A stretch of DNA of 64,000 nucleotides, taken from positions 31,068,342-31,132,341 of the forward strand of contig CM070619.1 of NCBI GenBank assembly GCA_036346255.1, written 5' to 3'. Under the pieces are notes generated by a model. It had not been told where the DNA came from, ran no database searches, and was given only the letters and a program-made list of their open reading frames with translations. This document shows, one piece after another, positions 48,121-59,357 of the stretch. Position 1 is the stretch's first letter; each line of letters starts with the position of its first letter. A program made the translations under genes and the position numbers. Origin of the DNA: Ampelocalamus luodianensis. Its lineage: Eukaryota; Streptophyta; Magnoliopsida; Poales; Poaceae.

Positions 48121-49212
48121 GTGATTTGCCTAACTTACGACAATAGTACAGTACCTCACGCTTTGCTCGCCGGCTTGCCGCCGATGACCTTGGCCACGAC
48201 GGCGCGAACCAAAAGTGGCAAAACGTTCGCGATACTATTGCGAACACCTTGAGGGTACTCTCGACGGCGGAGCTAGCCTAAAACGCTGGCGAGCTGGAGA
48301 GGGGCGGAGGAGCAAATACGACTAAAATTGAAAATGGCGAAAAGCTCTGCAGTGATCTAATCTAGCAGGTGCTCGAGCACTAAGGGGCTATCACGAAGGT
48401 ACCTAGGCCAAGAGGAGGTCCGAAGGAAGCCGAAGGAGCTCTGGCGATGGAGGAGCTCACCGGAACCGACGGAGAAACCGGGGACAAGAGATCCTGAGCA
48501 AAATGAAGGAGAAAGGAGGGTAAGGACAACTTCGCGAAGGCCCAAGGGAGGTCCATGAGCAAAGAATTGAATGGAAGAGGTCCTTACCAGAGTCGAGGAC
48601 GAAGGAGACCACCTTTGGCCGCAATCCGCGCAAACTCCAATTTTGAGTGACCCTGCGAAGGTGACCCAAGATTGAGTTAGGGGAAAGTTTTGTGACGAAC
48701 CGAGGTCCAGAAGGGAGCAAAATGCAGGGCAAGAGGACCACTGGAGCCCTGTCGACAATGAAGAGCTCAGATGGTCGAAAATGGCGGAAAAGAGGGTTCT
48801 CGGGGATTTGCGCTCAAACACACACAGAGAGAGCTAGGTGGCGAAGAGTGCTAAAGGGGAATGAAGGGAGGAGCTCGGAGGTCCTCAAATAGCTCGAGGG
48901 TTAACGGTCGAGCCAGGACGAGGGTTAATGGCGACAAGACCAAGGGCTCTGCCAAGCGCGAAAAAGAGGAGGGGAGTAGATAAAGAGCAAGGCTAAACAC
49001 TAACAAGGTTGAAAAGCAGGGCACAGAGCCGTTGAGGGGCCTAACAAAGTGACCAGTGCCTGCACCTCACCATCCCCGCCATAACGCACGCTGGTACGGT
49101 GCGAGGAGGAAGAAGAAGAACAAAAGAGGAGGTCGTGGTGGTTGGATCAGGGATGGACGGCTGGGATTGCTCAAGATCTCCAGAGGTCCAAAATGGTAGG
49201 GGAGGTCGGGGG

Positions 49213-49232
49213 CGTTGGATCGATATCCAACG
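49213..49232. repeat. Hairpin with CGTTGGAT arms, copy 3 in X2
   Basis: Arms CGTTGGAT (49213-49220) and ATCCAACG (49225-49232) flank the loop CGAT. Confidence 0.7.
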
Positions 49233-49842
49233 GCTCAACCACGCGTGCCCAAAACCGAGCCCGAGTGTGGCTGGGTGACTTGGCTCAAGCGAGTCAAGTC
49301 GTTGGGCTTGGGTCTGACTCGAGCCCAACAGTGATTTGAATTTAGGGATCAGAATTGAGACAGAAATTTGATGAATTATTTGAGGTAGCAAACTAACTCA
49401 AAAAATTGTGAAATTTCTACAGGAGCTTGCTAACCTAAGTGGTGACCTTGTATAAAATTTTCAGAGGTTTTGATATAGTGCATTTTCCTCCAAAAATGTT
49501 GCAAGGTTTTGAGCTAGGGTTTGACTCAAAGTCAAACTGGTTTGACTAACCTCTTCAAATATTCAAATAATTTCTAAAAATTGTGAAATTTTTCAAAGGG
49601 GTCACACATCAACCCTAGAACTTAGAAAAATATTTCCAAGGAATGATCACAAAGTTTGACAAGGATTTAGAAAATGGAGGGTCAAGACTTGGTTAAAAAT
49701 GACTTGTGCTTTTGAATTTCCACAATTCCTCTACAAGAATTTTCAGAAATTCCATACAACAGCAAGATGCAAGAAAAGTTTTAATTTCTACATATTTTCT
49801 TACATTTGAAACACAAGCCAAGACTTGGGATGTTACAGCACA

Positions 49843-50063
49843 CTAGTTGCCCATCTCCATCCTCCTCGTCCACATCATCAAAGTGATCAAAATTAGCAAA
49901 CAGATCGTCTTCATCTTCACTGGCTGATGCATACTCGTCTGCTTCAGTGTACAACATGGTCTTGTGATTTGGGCAATCCTTCTGCATATGACCACGTCCC
50001 AAGTACTTGAAGCATTGTATATCACGAGTTCTTACTGTACAACCCACCGAAGAAGTGCCACTT
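49843..50063 (-). pseudogene. gag: Gypsy gag C-terminus with damaged zinc knuckle
   Basis: On the minus strand the frame reads TRDIQCFKYLGRGHMQKDCP, a CCHC nucleic-acid-binding knuckle in which the second Cys is Tyr (codon 50005-50003, TGC to TAC). An acidic tail (EADEYASASEDEDD) follows, as in grass gypsy Gag. It continues into the protease piece at 44809 if X2 is removed, because the GCACA duplication joins them. Gag sequence upstream is lost at about 50064, where another LTR-like sequence begins. Confidence 0.82.
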
Positions 50064-51143
50064 CGTAACAGTCCAAATTTTAATTTCTAGTTAAAAATAA
50101 ACTTTAATTACTTTTGTGGAATTTTCTAGAATTTTAAAACTTTTTCCTATTTATTTCAAGCCAAAATAAAATTATCCGCAAAATTAATCACCAAAAGTAA
50201 GTTGGAAATATTTTAGTTAAATCCAAAATTCCTCAAAGAATTTTTGTGAATTTTATCATATTTTTTTATTTAATTTGCTATTTTCTAAAGCTATTTTGAA
50301 TTAACATGATTAAATAAATTGCTAAATCAATTAAAATCAAGAAATAGCTTTTGGGCCGAAACCCTAGCTCAGCCCAGCCCCATTTCCGCATGCACGGCTT
50401 GCTCGGCCCAGTTTTCCCGCGCGCCCCTAACCTCCCTCCCTCTCTCTAACAACAGGGCCCGCTTGTCAGCCACACACCTCTCTCTCACCGTGTCACCGCC
50501 ATGTGGGTCCCGCCTGAGCCATGCCATCATCCCCTTCCTATCCTTCTTCTCTATGCGTCCATGTCATTTCTGTACGCGATTGCTGCTTTTCGAAAACCTT
50601 CCATACTCGGCGAAAGCTTGATCAAATCCCAGATTTCTCGAACGCATTTAAACCCTTTGTCAATTCTATGCCCATCATGGCTTCGCCCCTTCCATCTCTG
50701 GCCTCTAATCCTTTTAATTTCGCCGATGACCTCGCACGACCTTTGTGCTCTCCATGACGCCTCAGCCCCGCCTGCACCCCTATAAATAACGCATCAGCTC
50801 CGCCGTAGCCTCCTCATCTCGCCACCTCAAACCCTAGCTCCCGTATCGTTCCATAGCACCCAGAATACGAAGCTCTTCACCACCACCTGAAGCATCTTCG
50901 ACCACCGATTTCATCGCTACCAACAACGCTCTGACCCCTCCATCCATAGCTTCGACATCGCCGTGTCGTCGCCTACCCGGTGCGCTCATTAGCTCACGCC
51001 AAAGACCGCCAGAACGCCATCGCGTCAGAGCCCTGGAACTCGCTGCTGCCAAACCTCACTACCAATGACCAAATCGTTGTGCACTTGGGCAACTAAGGTG
51101 AGCCCTAGACTCATCGTGTTACGTTGAGCGTTTTGGTGACACT
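50064..51143 (+). mobile_element. LTR-like segment H with promoter and leader
   Basis: It starts cgtaacagtccaaa, possibly a mutated TGTAACAGTCC, with AT-rich DNA and then a GC-rich stretch. A TATA box follows at 50781-50788, then an aaaccctagc leader (50828 onward). This is the layout of a grass gypsy LTR on the plus strand. It ends where element B' is inserted at 51144. No protein is encoded that I can recognise. Confidence 0.5.
50781..50788 (+). promoter_or_regulatory. TATA box of LTR-like segment H
   Basis: TATAAATA follows a C-rich run and precedes the C-rich leader containing aaaccctagc, so it is a plausible LTR promoter on the plus strand. Confidence 0.6.
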
Positions 51144-54004
51144 TGTAATACCCCGAATGTTTCTAAGGAATGAGAGTAAACAAAAAAAGGATTTTTCTGT
51201 AATACTAAAACTTATTCTAATGAAGAAAGCAGTGAAAAGAGAAATTAGACTTTAGAGGAGTGGAAATCTAGAATTCTTTGGCAACCTGGGCTTCGGGCTT
51301 TGGCCTAGGATGCCCGTGAGGGGCCGGCCACTAATAAAAGGAGCGAGAAACCCTAGCCCATCACTGTAGCACGCACTGCTACAGTGCTCCCACTGTCGCT
51401 ATAGTGTTGCTACAGTGCATGCCCTCCTCTTTGCACTCCATTTCTCCCTCTTGGTGGTGCTCTCTCATTGCGGTCGGCCAAGTAGAAAGGTGGAGGGAGA
51501 GAGGACAAGAAGAGGAGAGGAGCATCTAGTGGGGGAAATAAGCGGGCATGCGTGTCTTCAAGGGTAACGAATAATTCCTCACTGGTTAGATCGATTTAGA
51601 TTCGTAATTTGCCATGATTAGGCGATCGATGTTCTACTACGATTAATTCCAGTTATCTGTCCATTATTTGTGCATCAATTTTCGTGTATTTAGAGTCCGA
51701 ATTGGAGTATTTCGTATCTTAGAGAATTGTAAGTCTCGTTCTCAGCTTCAATAGGTTCAAAGATCACCCAAATCGGAGTTGTGGTTTAAAATTTATGTTA
51801 ATTTTACTGTTGCTGTTCAGAAAGTCTGACGAACTTGGGCAGTTGTCTTGTTCATTACTTTAGATTTTGTTAAATGCCGATTCAGGGATATTGCCCAAAA
51901 TAATTTTTGTAGGTACTTCTATTATCTTTCAGGATTGATAAAGAATACCCTTTTTGGATTTGTATGACAAAAGTTATGTACGTTTCAATTTGACTGTTCA
52001 GATTGTAAGTCGGGTTCCGACAATAGTTTTTATTTGTGTGCTACTTTTTGTTAAAGGCAAAATCTGAGTTTCATGCCAACTAGACTTTTGAAGGTTATGA
52101 TCTTAGCTTTCCAGAATGATAAAAATCTTGGATTTTTTATAATCCAATCAAAAGTTATGGTTATTTGTTTACTGCTATTTAGTTCTGCTAGACAATTTAT
52201 ATATTAGACTTTCATCTGAATGTTAGCCTAAGTTTTTCGCCGAATTGGAGGATTCAGCCAACTAGACTATTGTGGAGATTTTCGTTACCATTCCATAGGA
52301 TCTAAGATCACGTCGTTTCGAGTTTCAGAGCAAAAGATATGATGTTTTTCGTACTGCTGTCCAGAATAGATTTCGATTAGCATGTTGACTAACTTGAGTA
52401 GATAAAGTGTTTAATCTTGGGTTATGGGAAGACGACGTAGAGCGTTGCGAGTAATATCTTGTTAAGCATGTTTGTTTGATGCCCAATATCATTCTTGGTT
52501 ACCAAGTGGTGGTGAACCCCGGTGCTAGAGCGTTTCGTCTTTTGTCTTCTGTGTCACGATTAAGGCAAATGCAGATAGTAATAATGAGTTGCTTTATTTC
52601 ATAATCGATGAATTCCATGGTTTAATGATGAAGCTTTATGTTTGATAATGTTGATGAACATTACCTGTTCATGATGAGTTGATAATGTGATTTCAATTTT
52701 ACATCATGACATACATTTCTGTATCTTGGTCTACATGGTAGCCAAGGATTGTTCCTTTGAGGTCCCTGTCATGCATTGGACGGGCATATATCTTCGTCAT
52801 GCATTGGACGGGCTTGGGTCCCCACACTCGCGGAGTGTGGGCATTAGATCCCTGTGCCTAGAGGGCACATGCTTTGACTATGTATCGACGGATACACTAC
52901 TCGGTATTACCGGTAATTGCAAAGAAGATGAAGAAAGAGCACCCATGACATGTTCATTGTATTTCTGCATAAAAGATGGATTTGTGATATATATTGTTGT
53001 TATTCATGATGGGATTGATTATCCCCATTGGCTGCTTATGATGTTATGTTATATATTACTATTGCACTTTCCTGAGTCGCGGACTCACTCTTTTTGTATT
53101 GTGCTTTCTAGGTACCTCTCGAGGCAGCGGCATGCATGGGGAGTGGTAGACATGATGCACTTCACATATACACAAACCACACTGATTAAACTAGTTCAAT
53201 TATCTACAATTCATGGTCTTAATGATTTCTTTATATTCAATTTGTGACCATCCTTCATGGTGGATGATTTTGACTATGATCATGGATGATCCATTTATGT
53301 TCTTAATTCTTCGTCATTCAAGTTCATTTAATTTCATTTGATGGATTAGAAGGTTTGATTGGATTATTTTATCATCTTTTTTTGTTTGGTTGGTCAATGA
53401 TGTTTTAGAGGTAGCTATTTGATCATTAGCTGCTTGGGTATAGTAATGTTGGATTGCTTTAGATTAGTTGGTAAAGAGGAGGCTTCATAAATTGATCAAT
53501 GCTCAATTGATAGATGTTACACTCTTGTTAAGTAATTATAGACTGTGATAGTGTTGATTATCAGTTTTATGTTCTTTATGAATGAATGTTTATTAAGATG
53601 TTGAAATTAGTTGAGTCAATAGAGTAGTTGGTAGCATCCTAGGCTCTATGTTGGGCTGGAGTATTACAGTTGGTATCAGACCGGGCTTTAGGTCCATGGT
53701 AATTGAAATATTAAATTGACACATTGTGCATAGTAGGATGGGATGGGTCAAGCAATGCATTTCCATTTCTGTTGTGTCGCATTATCGATCTATGTTATGG
53801 TATTACTTTCTATACCTATGAATTTATTTTATGATTGTTATGAGATGATCTTGAATACTTATAATTGATTATAATAGTTATATATGATGGTAGCGGATGT
53901 CGAGAGGTAGAGGTCGTGGTTATAGCTTTGGGCATTGCCAGGCTATACCATCGTTCGTGGTTTGGGATAGTGAAGTGGTTACCTCGAGTAACTTAGTTAC
54001 ATGC
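51144..54004 (+). mobile_element. Element B': LTR and start of internal region, non-coding family
   Basis: The LTR 51144-53668 (2525 bp) runs TGTAATACCCC to gtattaca and is followed by the primer site at 53671-53682 (TGGTATCAGACC). Internal DNA 53683-54004 resembles D at 24204-24575, including the ccaccgttcgtgg-like phrase, and is then cut by X3. The LTR is closest to that of element B, with the same 9-bp-arm hairpin at 51362-51386. The 186-codon frame at 52687-53247 lies wholly inside the LTR and has no recognised domain. The candidate left duplication is acact (51139-51143). Confidence 0.82.
53671..53682 (+). promoter_or_regulatory. Primer binding site of element B'
   Basis: TGGTATCAGACC matches the initiator tRNA-Met complement in 11 of 12 positions, two bases after the LTR end. 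Confidence 0.82.
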
Positions 54005-57000
54005 TGTAAGACCCCAAATTTAGAACTTGGGACCCACTATGTATATGTGTCATTCCCTGAATCAGTAGCTGGCACACACAGTTACATTATTGGTTCAAAC
54101 ACACATCACGAAATTATAAAGCTATTGCATAATATTAAATAAAGCGTAAATATACCTTACGGCTTTTGACTTGCAAAATGGCCGGATGGCCAAATAACGT
54201 TCAGAGAACAGGAGCGGAAGCAGCAACAAAGTGCAAGCGTTGAACCCTCACGATATGCCCACCGACAATCGACTGTGGGCTCGCGACTTAGTTCTTGGCC
54301 TTCTTGATCTTCAGTCTTGTCCAATGCTCATCAATGTCCCTGTAGTGCTTACTGACTAAAAAGAATGTAAAAAAGCGAGCATGAGTACACAACCGTACTC
54401 GCAAGCCAACACACAATGCAATTCTCTAATATATGCAAGGCTAGTCTAGGGAGTTTTATGTTTCTTTTATTTGCGCAAAGCAATATTTCAATTCAAATAC
54501 AATGTATTAGATTCAAAAGGCAAGTGAGCAAACATTTTGAATACTTTTAAATAACAGTGAGTAATAACATTAGACAACAATTACAATAACAGGTGGCTGC
54601 CCTGCAGCACACAACAATAGCATAAGAAACCCTTCTAAATGCCACCCATCAAGTTTTAAGTTTAAATTCCAAAATTGTTGAGTCTAACTCTCGAAAGACC
54701 TCCCCAAGCGTGTCCAAAACCAAGGACTTGGCTATTCGAATAGATTTAACCCTGCAGGGGTGTACAACTTTACCCACATGTCAGATCGCTCCTTTTGCCA
54801 CCGGATAAAGCACACTTCCGAAGGTATGCCGGCAGAGCTAAGTCCTACGAGACGTTTTCCAATATTGTGTATTAACTACGAGTCGCTCGTATGGATAGAA
54901 ACCCATACGCTACATTGTAAAGCCAAAAGTCAACTACCCTTTAGGGGTAAAGCTTTCGGACAACTACAATGCTCCCACACCCCACAACACAACACATTTC
55001 CTTTTTCATCTCAACACACACAACCACCTGCGACTCTGAGCCAATACACGCCAAAATACTAAGTCAAGAGGGGACCCATATGACCCTCATGTGGGTGCAC
55101 ACAATAAGGCTTGGTTCAGTGTAACAAGATGTTCGGTCCTTGTTGACTCGGGCACCAACCATTCACACCCGACAATCACACCATCCAACCAATGTGCCCA
55201 AGTATAAATTGTTTTATTTTCATTTTAAGTTTTCTAAATACGATAGCACAGGGTGCTAGATATAACGTAATAAAAATGATTTATGTGATTAAGTTTATCG
55301 ACAAAGTCGACAACCGTCGAATCTACCGGAAACTAAGCATTGCTAAGCATGACACCGAATAAACACAAATAAACCATATAACATCCACTGGGCTCTAATT
55401 CACCAGCGGGATTATTAACTTAAGCTAGTGGCAGGGCATGAACAATTTTAGGGAATTCATTCAGTAGGATTAGCTATCTCGAATCGCTAAAATACTTGAC
55501 AAATAAAGCATGCATACATACAGTTGCAAACAAAATAATAGTTTTGAATATAATAGGATCAATATGATCAAAGTGTTGACTCGCCTTACTCAATATTCTG
55601 ATAATCTCGGTCAATAAGCTGATAATCATCCTGTCCAATGCTCCGACAATTCTGATTCTAGCCTCATTCTGGTTGGGATTGTTGTCCCATCGCAGTTTCA
55701 GAGTCTAATTACGCATAATACATTGGAATCCAAGAGCGACTGAAACAACCAAATGAAATCCAATAAATTCAAATACATTTAATCAAAAGGAAGCACTTCA
55801 AAAAAAGTAGACCTATCTGACGATACATTGAAAAGACGGAAGCACATATGAAATTACTCATACTTAGAGGAGTTAATGAAGGGACACTTCAGACAAAGTA
55901 TACCAAGGGAGTTGACGAAGGAAATACTTCAGACCAAAGTATAACCAAGGAGTTGATGAAAGAAATATTGTAGACAAAAGTGAATAGATCTAACAGGAAG
56001 GGAGAGAATGTTCGCAGGATCATTCCTCCACGGTTACTGATATGGGAGAGATTATCTGTTAAAGCCATGACTCACCGATTTGCTTTCAGATCACGAAGGG
56101 TTTTGCTACTGAGAACGGATGACGACGAACAATACCTAGAGCCTAGGTGATGATGTTTTCCTTAATAAGCCACCTAGCGCTCACAAGCACTCTCTACAGA
56201 CATTCTATGAATACATCCACGATGATCATACAGTCAAAAACAATCCTCTTAGTCACTTGATTTGGTCCTGCTATTAGCCTTCTGACAATTCTCACACTTT
56301 CAGATTACTGTTCATATATCTACAACTGCACACCTATGCCTGACAGAACTGGTACCACTAAATTCCCTTCAAAACAAACTTCCTATTAGCTACCTCACTA
56401 AAAGACCTAATTGTCCTACACAAACTTTTGCTAGAAAAAGGCATAAGATTTTGTAAATGGGTTACTCTGACAATACCACTGTCTTCTGATTCACTATCTT
56501 GAATGGCACTACTGTCGGCCATCGAGATTGATCTATGCTAGTTTTTAGAAGTTTTAACATCCTTGTAGATTTTCAGATTTAGTTGCTATTGTTAGATAAT
56601 TGCTAAATAGTTGCTCAAAGACTAAATGATTTGAAGACAATTCTATCTACTGCATTAACCATACTAAAATCTACTGACAAAACTGAGCATCTTCAGAAAA
56701 CTTGATCTGATCATTAATTCACCCAGGGATTTCACTTATTTACAAACTAACTTCTTCTCGGATCATGCATACAACTAAGAGTTTTTGAAACCTATAATTA
56801 CCCATATCATAATTCAGTTGCTAAGCACTTCTTAAGTGAGTTAAGAGGCATTAACAAATTCGTTAGATCACTGACAAATCCAGATTTCTACAAGAATCTT
56901 CTCTGTTCAAAGCTTCAGTTACAGAGAGAAGTTCAGAGAGGGAGCTACAGGGAGGCTGCCGACAGCTCGGTCCAGTTTGGAGCGGCGGTCGCCACCGGTG

Positions 57001-57650
57001 GTAAATGCGATGGCTGCGACTGTGGATGACAAAAACGGGATCGGGGTGTCGAGGCGATTCCAAGGATGGTAGCTTCACGGCTTGAGGAGGGCGGTGGTTG
57101 CCGGGCAGCTGCATGCGGTGGCCGGAGCTGGGGAGGGAGAAGTGCGCCGACACTCGGGTGAGGGAGAAAGGAAACTAGAGAGAATAAGCAAGAAGGGAGT
57201 GGTAGGAACTCACCGGCGCGGTTGATAGTAGTGGGGAGGGGCCGAGCTGGCCCGGCGACACAAGCTCGCGGCGGCGCGGTGGGTTCGCCGTGGGGGCGCC
57301 GCTACGGTGAGAGGGAGCACGAGCAGATGGTTGGAGAGGGCCTTGGAGGGTCCCTGGCTGCTTCACCCGAGAGGAATCGGCCGGGGGTTCGCCGGAGGAG
57401 GCGCGGCGGTGGAATCGGCCGTGGTCGGGGAAGAAGCCCGTGCGGCATGCTCCGGTGGACGGGTCTCCCAATTACTTGGGGGCTTTTGCTCCTCGCGGTC
57501 TTGGTCGCAGTGTGACGCGGGAGGCTATCGACAGGGTTCACCGGCGCGGTGGGGAGAAGAGGGGGACACAGCGGTGGAGGCGGATCCGGCAAGAGAATGG
57601 GCGACGGGGTGGGACGAATGTGGCCATGAAGCTGGTGAGCTGAACGAGAC
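54005..57650 (-). mobile_element. X3: third X-family long LTR, cut by the Mutator-like element
   Basis: It starts tgtaagacccc within the internal region of B' (five preceding bases catgc). The path follows X1 and X2: ggccggatggccaaat at 54180, the gagtacacaaccgtactcgcaag block near 54384, the aaaccctgcaggggtgtacaac-like block near 54746, and the gctaagcattgctaagcat-like block near 55340. An AT-rich part (55700-56900) and a GC-rich leader (56930-57640) follow. No recognised protein is encoded. Its far end should lie beyond the right side of the Mutator-like element. Confidence 0.6.
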
Positions 57651-57840
57651 TTTTGGCCAAGAAATTTTTGCATATTTGGCCCTGTAGCAACATTAAATTT
57701 TAAAAATAGCCTTGTTCGAACGAAAATTTCAAAAATAGCCCTGAAACAGTGCTCCTACTGCGAGGACCGAGGCGGCCACCACCGCCCGGCCGCGCAGCAG
57801 CCCCGCGCGCGCCAGCGCAAATACCCATTTTCGGATTTTT

Positions 57841-57965
57841 TAGAAGGAAGAATAACTTAAAAATTCAAAATTTTTAAAAATTTAAATAAAATTTGAAAAA
57901 ATTTAGAATTTTTTAAAAATATGAAATATTATTTAAAAATTAAAAAAATTTAATATCTATTGTAT
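57841..57965. repeat. AT-rich low-complexity stretch
   Basis: The stretch is made almost only of A and T runs (taaaaatttaaataaaattt and similar). No gene is present. It separates the presumed terminal repeat from the accessory-gene region. Confidence 0.7.
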
Positions 57966-58666
57966 GATGTTATTATTCTTTTGAAAATAAAAGTGTGGTG
58001 ACAATGTTGGTTGGTCTGTTTGTTATTTTTGTAGAATATGAAGGGCACAAAATTTGTCAGACTCGCAATAACATTTTGTGATCGTCGTACATTGTTGTAG
58101 TGCGCTAAATTTCTGAGAAATTTTACGAGGACGATTAAGATAGTAACGAGTCGTAAGGAGGAAGGTAAGTGATATTACTTTATGCATGTTAAAAATGACG
58201 AGTTAAAGCATAATACTTTATGGAGCTTGTACAAAATACAATTAAAGGGGCTGAGAACGCTCGTTGTGATTATGAAGATGGTCTAAAACAGTACTTTGAA
58301 ATGTTGGGGGCCAGAAATGTTGTGGTTCCATACTCTATATGCACTGCACACAATTTTCTTCAGTCATTTCGATTATGGTTTACAGAAATGAAAAAAAAAG
58401 TAGGGTTTGCAGTCTTGATAGCAAGGTATATTTGCGGTCTAGAGGAGGTTGTGGGATATTCCAAATATGCTATACTTTTGCGTACTTCTGGAAAACTATC
58501 TGTTAGACTCGGAATAATACTTTGTTAACGTCGTATCGCCAAAGTACAACAATGTCGCAAAAGCATACGTCATGTAATGCAGGGATACACGATAGTTGAT
58601 CTATTTATGAAGGACTACGATACATAGATAAAGAGTGAACATTACAATCTTATTACAACTGGACTT
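57966..58666. other. Sub-terminal region of the Mutator-like element with a degenerate direct repeat
   Basis: Two diverged copies of a 36-bp sequence lie at 58055-58090 and 58501-58536 (both tgtyagactcgsaataa...cgtcgta). A 102-codon frame at 58220-58528 lies between them; it has no motif I know and runs into the second repeat, so I do not call it a gene. Otherwise I see nothing here. Confidence 0.4.
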
Positions 58667-58786
58667 CTACTTGGCAAGAACAAGAAATAATAGAAGAAAT
58701 ACCGCAAAACTAACTATGTGAAGTAATTTCTGAAGCATTTTCTCAACCCTTTCCATCCTTTCATCCAGTCTTTTAAGTCATTAGCT
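58667..58786 (-). pseudogene. Membrane-tail remnant of the GRF-finger gene
   Basis: Downstream of the GRF gene's stop, the same frame reopens after stop codons clustered at 58778-58789. It encodes a short charged helix and a membrane segment (LDERMERVEKMLQKLLHI, then VSFAVFLLLFLVLAK, stop TAG at 58669-58667). Small plant GRF-finger proteins often end in a coiled coil plus one membrane helix, so this is probably the original C-terminus, now cut off by small indels. An alternate frame between (QNEANDLK) supports two compensating frameshifts. A second copy of this tail lies inverted at 63723-63815. Confidence 0.6.
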
Positions 58787-59176
58787 TCATTTTGCATTGG
58801 TTGATCGGAGGGTCGAGCCATCGGGCGAAATGCGAAGAACACCACGAGTGTCTTCTTGTAAGGCAGCAATTTGCATTGCAATATCTCGAACTACTGGGGA
58901 AGCTTCATCAGCCCACTGCCAAAACCAGCATGTTGTGTTCTGAAAAGGAATTGCACTTGAAGTGAAAAAGAACGTGCTATTTCAATGGAATTCATTTCGA
59001 TGATTAGGCAAGACTTCTACCGTAAGATTTGAACACTTCATGAACACTCGGGATGGATTCGTTGGTGTATGCGAGGTGAACACATTTGCCGGATCCCTGC
59101 AACGAGGGCACACGAGGTGTTGTCGCAGCGATTCTAATTGTCTGCTCACACGAAAGTTAGATGAGGCCGAAGACAT
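58787..59176 (-). CDS. GRF-type zinc-finger protein, two exons
   Basis: Exon 1 is 59176-59021 (52 codons from MSSASSN) and exon 2 is 58939-58787 (50 codons and TGA). The intron (59020-58940) has GT and AG ends and a pyrimidine-rich ttccttttcag acceptor. The finger is split by the intron: VCPRCRDPANVFTSHTP and NPSRVFMKCSN in exon 1, CWFWQWADE in exon 2. These match the GRF finger pattern (Cys-x2-Cys, NPxRxF, Cys, final Cys before W/F-Q-W). Such fingers bind nucleic acid; the role here is unknown. A TATA box at 59244-59250 supports this start over a TTG start at 59269. It lies in a Mutator-like element and may be captured host DNA or an accessory gene. The predicted 102-residue form lacks the membrane tail. 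Confidence 0.65.
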
Positions 59177-59243
59177 GTTTTTATAGAATGGAAGAAAGGA
59201 GAAGAGGAAGTGAAGAGTGAGGTGAATGGCTGCCAAAGCATTC

Positions 59244-59250
59244 ATATATA
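59244..59250 (-). promoter_or_regulatory. TATA box of the GRF-finger gene
   Basis: On the minus strand TATATAT lies 68 bp upstream of the start codon at 59176. Transcription would begin near 59215, leaving a leader of about 40 nt. Confidence 0.55.
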
Positions 59251-59357
59251 GCCTGTGGCTAAATTGCAATTGGGTTCAAGGATATTCGCGTCCGCGAGGT
59301 AGCTGGCCTGAGGAGGAATCATTTGGCAGTGTTGCGTGATGTCTTTTAGATTTTGTC

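Larger units (their letters stand above)
44811..49837 (-). mobile_element. X2: 5.0-kb solo LTR inserted in the gypsy element
   Basis: It starts tgtgaggaccc and ends gggatgttaca, with a perfect 5-bp duplication GCACA (44806-44810 and 49838-49842). The gypsy gag and pol pieces on either side confirm the borders. There is no primer site, internal region or second LTR, so it is a solo LTR of unusual length. On the minus strand it runs TGTAACATCCC..., then an AT-rich start, a GC-rich leader (48300-49300), a repeat block and an AT-rich end. Minus-strand frames (48357-48821, 45006-45272) have no recognised motif. Confidence 0.85.

Noticed and set aside
48357..48821. 154-codon minus-strand frame in X2
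   Set aside because: It falls in the GC-rich leader of a solo LTR, overlaps other frames and has no recognised motif.
50059..51144. Segment H as a solo LTR with CACTT duplications
   Set aside because: cactt does occur at both edges, but the enclosed ends are cg...ga instead of TG...CA, and the right copy overlaps the start of element B'. Chance is as likely.
52687..53247. 186-codon open frame on the plus strand
   Set aside because: It lies wholly inside the LTR of element B', has no recognised domain, and equivalent positions in the LTRs of B and D do not keep the frame.
58220..58528. 102-codon frame between the two sub-terminal repeats
   Set aside because: No motif recognised and its end overlaps one repeat copy. 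It could be a transposon exon, but I cannot support it.
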